Shown here: in pieces, positions 8,528 through 20,400 of the stretch
Numbering within the stretch: position 1 is the stretch's first letter
Layout: the number at the start of each line of letters is the position of its first letter
Origin: Nemertoderma westbladi
Lineage: Eukaryota; Xenacoelomorpha; Nemertodermatida; Nemertodermatidae
DNA length: 30,718 bases
Direction: 5' to 3'
NCBI GenBank assembly: GCA_032718475.1
Contig: JAUCBJ010004806.1
Coordinates: 1-30,718 of the forward strand
Notes under the pieces: generated by a model
What the model was told of the DNA's origin: nothing
Database searches by the model: none
What the model saw: the letters and a program-made list of their open reading frames with translations, nothing else
Program-made: the position numbers and the translations under genes

Positions 8528-8713
8528 GAGAAGAGTGTCTGTTTGGTTGACTTCGACGCGATAAAGTCTTAACAACCAAGTTGTCCAGACGACCCCGTAC
8601 AAGTCTCGCGTAATCCTGAATATCGCCCATAATATAGTCGATATTGGGACAGATGGTTTGTTCGTCCCTGGCCTCCAGAAGGGCGTTAGACCCTGCTGGA
8701 TGCGTCCAATTGG
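8525..8713 (-). CDS. Possible internal coding exon, unknown product
   Basis: On the minus strand a 63-codon open stretch reads from a pyrimidine-rich acceptor (CCCCCAG, AG at 8715-8714) to a donor-like AAAG|GTTAGTG at 8524/8523. Its residues look protein-like, not repeat-like: NALLEARDEQTICPNIDY, then MGDIQDYARLVRGRLDNLV and VKTLSRR. Codon composition is balanced and unlike the flanking DNA. The donor lies inside the last unit of the 37 bp repeat, so the repeat would begin exactly at the intron edge. Read straight through, the frame continues into the repeat and stops near 8445. I do not recognise the protein. It could also be a fragment of an unrecognised transposon. Confidence 0.3.
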
Positions 8714-8756
8714 CTGGGGGATTAGGCTACAGGGAATAATATAGTGTATAGTTATA

Positions 8757-8769
8757 GGGGGGGGGGGGG
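8757..8769 (+). repeat. Poly-G tract, 13 nt
   Basis: Thirteen consecutive G residues end only 17 bp before the satellite array starts. Confidence 0.9.
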
Positions 8770-9741
8770 TCTGGAGAACGATCAGAACTGTGTCGCTTAC
8801 CTGTGATGTAACTGATACGGAACAGTGTCGCTTACCTGTGTTGTAACTGAGGCGGAACAGTGTCGCTTACCCCTGTGTTGTAACTGATACGGAACAGTGT
8901 CGCTTATCTGTGTTGTAACTGGAGGAGGAACAGTGTCTCTTACCTGTGTTGTAAATGGAGGCGGAACAGTGTCGCTTACCTGTGATGTAACTGATACGGA
9001 ACTGTGTCGCTTACCTGTGTTGTAACTGGAGACGGAACAGTGTCGCTTACCTGTGTTGTAACTGAGGCGGAACAGTGTCGCTTACCTGTGTTGTAACTGA
9101 TACGGAACAGTGTCGCTTATCTGTGTTGTAACTGGTTACGGAACAGTGTCGCTTATCTGTGTTGTAACTGGTTACGGAACAGTGTCGCTTACCTGTGTTG
9201 TAACTGATACGGAACAGTGTCGCTTACCTGTGTTGTAACCGGTTACGGAACAGTGTCGCTTACCTGTGCTGTAACTGAGGCGGAACAGTGTCGCTTACCT
9301 GTGTTGTAACTGGAGGCGCAACAGTGTCGCTTATCTGTGTTGTAACTGGAGGCGGAACAGTGTCTCTTACCTGTGTTGTAAATGGAGGCGCAACAGTGTC
9401 GCTTACCTGTGTTGTAACTGGTTACAGAACTGTGTCGCTTACCTGTGTTGTAACTGATACGGAACAGTGTCGCTTACCTGTGTTGTAACTGATACGGAAC
9501 AGTGTCGCTTACCTGTGTTGTAACTGGATACGGAACAGTGTCGCTTACCTGTGTTGTAACTGGATACGGAACAGTGTCGCTTACCTGTGTTGTAACTGGA
9601 GACGGAACAGTGTCGCTTACCTGTTTTGTAACTGGAGGCGGAACAATGTCTCTTACCTGTGTTGTAAATGGAGGCGGAACAGTGTCTCTTACCTGTGTTG
9701 TAAATGGAGGCGGAACAGTGTCGCATACCTGTGTTGTAACT

Positions 9742-10029
9742 GGAGACGGAACAGTGTCGCTTACCTGTGTTGTAACTGGAGACGGAACAGTGTCGCTTAC
9801 CTGTGTTGTAACTGGAGACGGAACAGTGTCGCTTACCTGTGTTGTAACTGGAGACGGAACAGTGTCGCTTACCTGTGTTGTAACTGGAGACGGAACAGTG
9901 TCGCTTACCTGTGTTGTAACTGGAGACGGAACAGTGTCGCTTACCTGTGTTGTAACTGGAGACGGAACAGTGTCGCTTACCTGTGTTGTAACTGGAGACG
10001 GAACTGTGTCGCTTACCTGTGTTGTAACT
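9742..10029 (+). repeat. Homogeneous run of eight GGAGAC units
   Basis: Eight successive 36 bp units share the GGAGAC linker with almost no change, giving the longest open 12-residue periodicity in the array. It is a locally homogenised block, consistent with recent slippage or unequal exchange. Confidence 0.85.
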
Positions 10030-13000
10030 GATACGGAACAGTGTCGCTTACCTGTGTTGTAACTGGTTACGGAACAGTGTCGCTTACCTGTGTTGTAACT
10101 GGAGACGGAACAGTGTCGCTTACCTGTGTTGTAACTGGAGACGGAACAGTGTCGCTTAGCTGTGTTGTAACTGGAGACGGAACAGTGTCGCTTACCTGTA
10201 TTGTAACTGATACGGAACTGTGTCGCTTACCTGTGTTGTAACTGATAAGGAACAGTGTCGCTTACCTGTGTTGTAACTGATAAGGAACAGTGTCGCTTAC
10301 CTGTGTTGTAACTGATAAGGAACAGTGTCGCTTACCTGTGTTGTAACTGGTTTCGGAACAGTGTCGCTTACCTATGTTGTAACTGATACGGAACAGTGTC
10401 GCTTACCTGTGTTGTTACTGGTTTACGGAACTGTGTCGCTTACCTGTGTTGTAACTGGAGACGGAACAGTGTCGCTTACCTGTGTTGTTACTGGTTTACG
10501 GAACAGTGTCTCTTACCTGTGTTTAAATGGATACGGAACAGTGTCGCTTACCTGTGTTGTTACTGGTTTACGGAACAGTGTCTCTTACCTGTGTTGTAAC
10601 TGGAGACGGAACAGTGTCGCTTACCTGTGTTGTAACTGGTTACGGAACAGTGTCGCTTACCTATGTTGTAACTGATACGGAACAGTGTCGCTTACCTGTG
10701 TTGTTACTGGTTTACGGAACTGTGTCGCTTACCTGTGTTGTAACTGGAGATGGAACAGTGTCGCTTACCTGTGTTGTAACTGATACGGAACTGTGTCGCT
10801 TACCTGTGTTGTAACTGGATACGGAACAGTGTGGCTTACCTGTGTTGTAACTGGAGACGGAACAGTGTCGCTTACCTGTGTTGTAACTGGAGACGGAACA
10901 GTGTCGCTTACCTGTGTTGTAACTGGAAACGGAACAGTGTCGCTTACCTGTGTTGTAACTGGAGACGGAACAGTGTCGCTTACCTGTGTTGTAACTGGAG
11001 ACGGAACAGTGTCGCTTACCTGTGTTGTTACTGGTTTACGGAACTGTGTCGCTTACCTGTGTTGTAACTGGAGATGGAACAGTGTCGCTTACCTGTGTTG
11101 TTACTGGTTTACGGAACTGTGTCGCTTACCTGTGTTGTAACTGGAGACGGAACAGTGTCGCTTACCTGTGTTGTAACTGGAGACGGAACAGTGTCGCTTA
11201 CCTGTGTTGTTACTGGTTTACGGAACAGTGTCGCTTACCTGTGTTGTAACTGGAGACGGAACAGTGTCGCTTACCTGTGTTGTTACTGGTTTACGGAACT
11301 GTGTCGCTTACCTGTGTTGTAACTGGAGACGGAACAGTGTCGCTTACCTGTGTTGTAACTGGAGACGGAACAGTGTCGCTTACCTGTGTTGTTACTGGTT
11401 TACGGAACAGTGTCTCTTACCTGTGTTGTAACTGGAGGTGGAACAGTGTCTCTTACCTGTGTTGTAACTGGTTACGGAACAGTGTCGCTTACCTGTGTTG
11501 TAACTGATACGGAACAGTGTCGCTTACCTATGTTGTAACTGATACGGAACTGTGTCGCTTACCTGTGTTGTAACTGATACGGAACAGTGTCGCTTACCTG
11601 TGTTGTAACTGGTTACGGAACAGTGTCGCTTACCTGTGTTGTAACTGGAGGCGGAACAGTGTCGCTTACCTGTGTTGTAACTGGAGGCGGAACAGTGTCG
11701 CATACCTGTGTTGTAACTGGAGACGGAACAGTGTCGCATACCTGTGTTGTAACTGAGGCGGAACAGTGTCGCTTACCTGTGTTGTAACTGGTTACGGAAA
11801 CAGTGTCGCTTACCTGTGTTGTAACTGGATACGGAACAGTGTCGCTTACCTATGTTGTAACTGATACGGAACAGTGTCGCTTACCTGTGTTGTAACTGGT
11901 TACGGAACAGTGTCGCTTACCTGTGTTGTAACTGATACGGAACAGTGTCGCTTACCTGTGTTGTAACTGATACGGAACAGTGTCGCATACCTGTGTTGTA
12001 ACTGGTTACGGAACAGTGTCGCTTACCTGTGTTGTAACTGAGGCGGAACAGTGTCGCTTACCTGTGTTGTAACTGGAGACGGAACAGTGTCGCTTACCTG
12101 TGTTGTAACTGAAACGGAACAGTGTCGCTTACCTGTGTTGTAACTGATACGGAACTGTGTCGCTTACCTGTGTTGTAACTGATACGGAACAGTGTCGCAT
12201 ACCTGTGTTGTAACTGGAGACGGAACAGTGTCGCTTACCTGTGTTGTAACTGGATACGGAACAGTGTCGCTTACCTGTGTTGTAACTGGATACGGAACAG
12301 TGTCGCTTACCTGTGTTGTAACTGATACGGAACTGTGTCGCTTACCTGTGTTGTAACTGGAGACGGAACAGTGTCGCCCACCTGTGTTGTAACTGGATAC
12401 GGAACAGTGTCGCTTACCTATGTTGTAACTGATACGGAACAGTGTCGCTTACCTGTGTTGTAACTGAGGCGGAACAGTGTCGCTTACCTGTGTTGTAACT
12501 GGTTACGGAACAGTGTCGCTTACCTGTGTTGTAACTGGATACGGAACAGTGTCGCTTACCTATGTTGTAACTGATACGGAACAGTGTCGCTTACCTGTGT
12601 TGTAACTGGTTACGGAACAGTGTCGCTTACCTGTGTTGTAACTGAGGCGGAACAGTGTCGCTTACCTGTGTTGTAACTGGATACGGAACAGTGTCGCTTA
12701 CCTATGTTGTAACTGATACGGAACAGTGTCGCTTACCTGTGTTGTAACTGGATACGGAACAGTGTCGCTTACCTGTGTTGTAACTGGTTACGGAACAGTG
12801 TCGCTTACCTGTGTTGTAACTGATACGGAACAGTGTCGCTTACCTGTGTTGTAACTGATACGGAACAGTGTCGCATACCTGTGTTGTAACTGGTTACGGA
12901 ACAGTGTCGCTTACCTGTGTTGTAACTGAGGCGGAACAGTGTCGCTTACCTGTGTTGTAACTGGAGACGGAACAGTGTCGCTTACCTGTGTTGTAACTGA

Positions 13001-15734
13001 TACGGAACAGTGTCGCTTACCTGTGTTGTACCTGATGCGGAACTGTGTCGCTTACCTGTGTTGTAACTGATACGGAACAGTGTCGCATACCTGTGTGGTA
13101 ACTGATACGGAACTGTGTCGCTTACCTGTGTTGTAACTGGAGACGGAACAGTGTCGCCCACCTGTGTTGTAACTGGATACGGAACAGTGTCGCTTACCTA
13201 TGTTGTAACTGATACGGAACAGTGTCGCTTACCTGTGTTGTAACTGGTTACGGAACAGTGTCGCTTACCTGTGTTGTAACTGATACGGAACAGTGTCGCT
13301 TACCTGTGTTGTAACTGATACGGAACAGTGTCGCATACCTGTGTTGTAACTGGTTACGGAACAGTGTCGCTTACCTGTGTTGTAACTGAGGCGGAACAGT
13401 GTCGCTTACCTGTGTTGTAACTGGATACGGAACAGTGTCGCTTACCTATGTTGTAACTGATACGGAACAGTGTCGCTTACCTGTGTTGTAACTGGATACG
13501 GAACAGTGTCGCTTACCTATGTTGTAACTGATACGGAACAGTGTCGCTTACCTGTGTTGTAACTGATACGGAACAGTGTCGCTTACCTGTGTTGTAACTG
13601 GTTACGGAACAGTGTCGCTTACCTGTGTTGTAACTGGAGGCGGAACAGTGTCGCATACCTGTGTTGTAACTGGAGACGGAACAGTGTCGCATACCTGTGT
13701 TGTAACTGAGGCGGAACAGTGTCGCTTACCTGTGTTGTAACTGGATACGGAACAGTGTCGCTTACCTGTGTTGTAACTGGAGGCGGAACAGTGTCGCTTA
13801 CCTGTGTTGTAACTGGTTACGGAACAGTGTCGCTTACCTGTGTTGTAACTGGAGGCGGAACAGTGTCGCATACCTGTGTTGTAACTGGAGACGGAACAGT
13901 GTCGCTTACCTGTGTTGTAACTGGATACGGAACAGTGTCGCTTACCTATGTTGTAACTGATACGGAACAGTGTCGCTTACCTATGTTGTAACTGATACGG
14001 AACAGTGTCGCTTACCTGTGTTGTAACTGGTTACGGAACAGTGTCGCTTACCTGTGTTGTAACTGATACGGAACAGTGTCGCTTACCTGTGTTGTAACTG
14101 GTTACGGAACAGTGTCGCTTACCTGTGTTGTAACTGAGGCGGAACAGTGTCGCTTACCTGTGTTGTAACTGATACGGAACAGTGTCGCTTACCTATGTTG
14201 TAACTGATACGGAACAGTGTCGCTTACCTGTGTTGTAACTGGTTACGGAACAGTGTCGCTTACCTGTGTTGTAACTGATACGGAACAGTGTCGCTTACCT
14301 GTGTTGTAACTGGTTACGGAACAGTGTCGCTTACCTGTGTTGTAACTGAGGCGGAACAGTGTCGCTTACCTGTGTTGTAACTGGATACGGAACAGTGTCG
14401 CTTACCTGTGTTGTAACTGAGGCGGAACAGTGTCGCTTACCTGTGTTGTAACTGGATACGGAACAGTGTCGCTTACCTATGTTGTAACTGATACGGAACA
14501 GTGTCGCTTACCTGTGTTGTAACTGGATACGGAACAGTGTCGCTTACCTATGTTGTAACTGATACGGAACAGTGTCGCTTACCTGTGTTGTAACTGGTTA
14601 CGGAACAGTGTCGCTTACCTGTGTTGTAACTGGTTACGGAACAGTGTCGCTTACCTGTGTTGTAACTGATACGGAACAGTGTCGCTTACCTGTGTTGTAA
14701 CTGATACGGAACAGTGTCGCTTACCTGTGTTGTAACTGAGGCGGAACAGTGTCGCTTACCTGTGTTGTAACTGGTTACGGAACAGTGTCGCTTACCTGTG
14801 TTGTAACTGATACGGAACAGTGTCGCTTACCTATGTTGTAACTGATACGGAACAGTGTCGCTTACCTGTGTTGTAACTGGTTACGGAACAGTGTCGCTTA
14901 CCTGTGTTGTAACTGATACGGAACAGTGTCGCTTACCTGTGTTGTAACTGGTTACGGAACAGTGTCGCTTACCTGTGTTGTAACTGAGGCGGAACAGTGT
15001 CGCTTACCTGTGTTGTAACTGATACGGAACAGTGTCGCTTACCTGTGTTGTAACTGGATACGGAACAGTGTCGCTTACCTATGTTGTAACTGATACGGAA
15101 CAGTGTCGCTTACCTGTGTTGTAACTGGTTACGGAACAGTGTCGCTTACCTGTGTTGTAACTGATACGGAACAGTGTCGCTTACCTGTGTTGTAACTGGT
15201 TACGGAACAGTGTCGCTTACCTGTGTTGTAACTGAGGCGGAACAGTGTCGCTTACCTGTGTTGTAACTGATACGGAACAGTGTCGCTTACCTGTGTTGTA
15301 ACTGGTTACGGAACAGTGTCGCTTACCTGTGTTGTAACTGATACGGAACAGTGTCGCTTACCTGTGTTGTAACTGGTTACGGAACAGTGTCGCTTACCTG
15401 TGTTGTAACTGAGGCGGAACAGTGTCGCTTACCTGTGTTGTAACTGATACGGAACAGTGTCGCTTACCTGTGTTGTAACTGGTTACGGAACAGTGTCGCT
15501 TACCTGTGTTGTAACTGATACGGAACAGTGTCGCTTACCTGTGTTGTAACTGGATACGGAACAGTGTCGCTTACCTATGTTGTAACTGATACGGAACAGT
15601 GTCGCTTACCTGTGTTGTAACTGGTTACGGAACAGTGTCGCTTACCTGTGTTGTAACTGATACGGAACAGTGTCGCTTACCTGTGTTGTAACTGGTTACG
15701 GAACAGTGTCGCTTACCTGTGTTGTAACTGAGGC

Positions 15735-17403
15735 GGAACAGTGTCGCTTACCTATGTTGTAACTGATACGGAACAGTGTCGCTTACCTGTGTTGTAACTG
15801 GTTACGGAACAGTGTCGCTTACCTGTGTTGTAACTGATACGGAACAGTGTCGCTTACCTGTGTTGTAACTGGTTACGGAACAGTGTCGCTTACCTGTGTT
15901 GTAACTGAGGCGGAACAGTGTCGCTTACCTGTGTTGTAACTGGATACGGAACAGTGTCGCTTACCTGTGTTGTAACTGAGGCGGAACAGTGTCGCTTACC
16001 TGTGTTGTAACTGGATACGGAACAGTGTCGCTTACCTATGTTGTAACTGATACGGAACAGTGTCGCTTACCTGTGTTGTAACTGGATACGGAACAGTGTC
16101 GCTTACCTATGTTGTAACTGATACGGAACAGTGTCGCTTACCTGTGTTGTAACTGGTTACGGAACAGTGTCGCTTACCTGTGTTGTAACTGGAGGCGGAA
16201 CAGTGTCGCATACCTGTGTTGTAACTGGAGACGGAACAGTGTCGCATACCTGTGTTGTAACTGAGGCGGAACAGTGTCGCTTACCTGTGTTGTAACTGGA
16301 TACGGAACAGTGTCGCTTACCTGTGTTGTAACTGGTTACGGAACAGTGTCGCTTACCTGTGTTGTAACTGGAGGCGGAACAGTGTCGCATACCTGTGTTG
16401 TAACTGGAGACGGAACAGTGTCGCATACCTGTGTTGTAACTGAGGCGGAACAGTGTCGCTTACCTGTGTTGTAACTGGATACGGAACAGTGTCGCTTACC
16501 TGTGTTGTAACTGGTTACGGAACAGTGTCGCTTACCTGTGTTGTAACTGATACGGAACAGTGTCGCTTACCTGTGTTGTAACTGGTTTACGGAACTGTGT
16601 CGCTTACCTGTGTTGTAACTGATACGGAACAGTGTCGCTTACCTATGTTGTAACTGATACGGAACAGTGTCGCTTACCTGTGTTGTAACTGGTTACGGAA
16701 CAGTGTCGCTTACCTGTGTTGTAACTGATACGGAACAGTGTCGCTTACCTGTGTTGTAACTGGTTACGGAACAGTGTCGCTTACCTGTGTTGTAACTGAG
16801 GCGGAACAGTGTCGCTTACCTGTGTTGTAACTGGATACGGAACAGTGTCGCTTACCTGTGTTGTAACTGAGGCGGAACAGTGTCGCTTACCTGTGTTGTA
16901 ACTGGATACGGAACAGTGTCGCTTACCTATGTTGTAACTGATACGGAACAGTGTCGCTTACCTGTGTTGTAACTGGATACGGAACAGTGTCGCTTACCTA
17001 TGTTGTAACTGATACGGAACAGTGTCGCTTACCTGTGTTGTAACTGGTTACGGAACAGTGTCGCTTACCTGTGTTGTAACTGGAGGCGGAACAGTGTCGC
17101 ATACCTGTGTTGTAACTGGAGACGGAACAGTGTCGCATACCTGTGTTGTAACTGAGGCGGAACAGTGTCGCTTACCTGTGTTGTAACTGGATACGGAACA
17201 GTGTCGCTTACCTGTGTTGTAACTGGTTACGGAACAGTGTCGCTTACCTGTGTTGTAACTGGAGGCGGAACAGTGTCGCATACCTGTGTTGTAACTGGAG
17301 ACGGAACAGTGTCGCATACCTGTGTTGTAACTGAGGCGGAACAGTGTCGCTTACCTGTGTTGTAACTGGATACGGAACAGTGTCGCTTACCTGTGTTGTA
17401 ACT
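15735..17403 (+). repeat. Tandem 891 bp segmental duplication within the satellite
   Basis: The order of linkers and core variants in 15735-16512 is repeated at 16626-17403, offset 891 bp. Both contain the series GGTTAC, GATAC, GGTTAC, GAGGC, GGATAC, GAGGC, GGATAC and the CGCATACC units near 16210 and 17100. The match breaks at about 16512/17403 (GGTTAC versus GGAGGC). Confidence 0.8.
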
Positions 17404-20400
17404 GGAGGCGGAACAGTGTCGCTTACCTGTGTTGTAACTGGTTACGGAACAGTGTCGCTTACCTGTGTTGTAACTGGAGACGGAACAGTGTCGCATACCT
17501 GTGTTGTAACTGAGGCGGAACAGTGTCGCTTACCTGTGTTGTAACTGGTTACGGAACAGTGTCGCTTACCTGTGTTGTAACTGGAGGCGGAACAGTGTCG
17601 CATACCTGTGTTGTAACTGGAGACGGAACAGTGTCGCATACCTGTGTTGTAACTGAGGCGGAACAGTGTCGCTTACCTGTGTTGTAACTGGATACGGAAC
17701 AGTGTCGCTTACCTGTGTTGTAACTGGAGGCGGAACAGTGTCGCATACCTGTGTTGTAACTGGAGACGGAACAGTGTCGCATACCTGTGTTGTAACTGAG
17801 GCGGAACAGTGTCGCTTACCTGTGTTGTAACTGGATACGGAACAGTGTCGCTTACCTATGTTGTAACTGATACGGAACAGTGTCGCTTACCTGTGTTGTA
17901 ACTGGAGACGGAACAGTGTCGCATACCTGTGTTGTAACTGAGGCGGAACAGTGTCGCTTACCTGTGTTGTAACTGGATACGGAACAGTGTCGCTTACCTA
18001 TGTTGTAACTGATACGGAACAGTGTCGCTTACCTATGTTGTAACTGATACGGAACAGTGTCGCTTACCTGTGTTGTAACTGATACGGAACAGTGTCGCTT
18101 ACCTGTGTTGTAACTGGATACGGGAGAGTGTCGCTTACCTGTGTTGTAACTGGTTACGGAACAGTGTCGCTTACCTGTGTTGTAACTGGTTACGGAACAG
18201 TGTCGCTTACCTGTGTTGTAACTGGAGACGGAACAGTGCCGCTTACCTGTGTTGTAACTGATACGGAACAGTGTCGCTTACCTATGTTGTAACTGATACG
18301 GAACAGTGTCGCTTACCTATGTTGCAACTGGAGACGGAACAGTGTCGCTTACCTGTGTTGTAACTGATACGGAACAGTGTCGCTTACCTGTGTTGTAACT
18401 GATACGGAACAGTGTCGCTTACCTGTGTTGTAACTGGTTACGGAACAGTGTCGCTTACCTGTGTTGTAACTGGAGGCGGAACAATGTCTCTTACCTGTGT
18501 TGTAAATGGAGGCGGAACAGTGTCGCTTACCTGTGTTGTAACTGGAGGCGGAACAGTGTCGCATACCTGTGTTGTAACTGGAGACGGAACAGTGTCGCTT
18601 ACCTGTGTTGTTACTGGTTTACGGAACAGTGTCGCTTACCTGTGTTGTAACTGGAGACGGAACAGTGCCGCTTACCTGTGTTGTAACTGATACGGAACAG
18701 TGTCGCTTACCTATGTTGTAACTGATACGGAACAGTGTCGCTTACCTATGTTGCAACTGGAGACGGAACAGTGTCGCTTACCTGTGTTGTAACTGATACG
18801 GAACAGTGTCGCTTACCTGTGTTGTAACTGATACGGAACAGTGTCGCTTACCTGTGTTGTAACTGGTTACGGAACAGTGTCGCTTACCTGTGTTGTAACT
18901 GGAGGCGGAACAGTGTCGCTTACCTGTGTTGTAACTGGAGGCGGAACAATGTCGCTTACCTGTGTTGTAACTGATACGGAACAGTGTCGCTTACCTGTGT
19001 TGTAACTGATACGGAACAGTGTCGCTTACCTGTGTTGTAACTGATACGGAACAGTGTCGCTTACCTATGTTGCAACTGGAGACGGAACAGTGTCGCTTAC
19101 CTGTGTTGTAACTGATACGGAACAGTGTCGCTTACCTGTGTTGTAACTGATACGGAACAGTGTCGCTTACCTGTGTTGTAACTGATACGGAACAGTGTCG
19201 CTTACCTGTGTTGTAACTGATACGGAACAGTGTCGCTTACCTGTGTTGTAACTGATACGGAACAGTGTCGCTTACCTATGTTGCAACTGGAGACGGAACA
19301 GTGTCGCTTACCTGTGTTGTAACTGATACGGAACAGTGTCGCTTACCTGTGTTGTAACTGATACGGAACAGTGTCGCTTACCTGTGTTGTAACTGATACG
19401 GAACAGTGTCGCTTACCTGTGTTGTAACTGATACGGAACAGTGTCGCTTACCTGTGTTGTAACTGATACGGAACAGTGTCGCTTACCTGTGTTGTAACTG
19501 GTTACGGAACAGTGTCGCTTACCTGTGTTGTAACTGGAGGCGGAACAATGTCTCTTACCTGTGTTGTAAATGGAGGCGGAACAGTGTCGCTTACCTGTGT
19601 TGTAACTGGAGGCGGAACAGTGTCGCATACCTGTGTTGTAACTGGAGACGGAACAGTGTCGCTTACCTGTGTTGTTACTGGTTTACGGAACAGTGTCGCT
19701 TACCTGTGTTGTAACTGGAGACGGAACAGTGTCGCTTACCTGTGTTGTAACTGGAGACGGAACAGTGTCGCTTACCTGTGTTGTAACTGGAGACGGAACA
19801 GTGTCGCTTACCTGTGTTGTAACTGATACGGAACAGTGTCGCTTACCTGTGTTGTAACTGGAGACGGAACAGTGTCGCTTACCTGTGTTGTAACTGATAC
19901 GGAACAGTGTCGCTTACCTGTGTTGTAACTGATACGGAACAGTGTCGCTTACCTGTGTTGTAACTGGTTTCGGAACAGTGTCGCTTACCTGTGTTGTAAC
20001 TGGTTACGGAACAGTGTCGCTTACCTATGTTGTAACTGATACGGAACAGTGTCGCTTACCTGTGTTGTAACTGGTTACGGAACAGTGTCGCTTACCTATG
20101 TTGTAACTGATACGGAACAGTGTCGCTTACCTGTGTTGTAACTGGAGGCGGAACAGTGTCGCTTACCTGTGTTGTAACTGGTTACGGAACAGTGTCGCTT
20201 ACCTATGTTGTAACTGATACGGAACAGTGTCGCTTACCTGTGTTGTAACTGGAGGCGGAACAGTGTCGCTTACCTGTGTTGTAACTGGAGACGGAACAGT
20301 GTCGCTTACCTGTGTTGTAACTGATACGGAACAGTGTCGCTTACCTGTGTTGTAACTGGTTTCGGAACAGTGTCGCTTACCTGTGTTGTAACTGGAGGCG

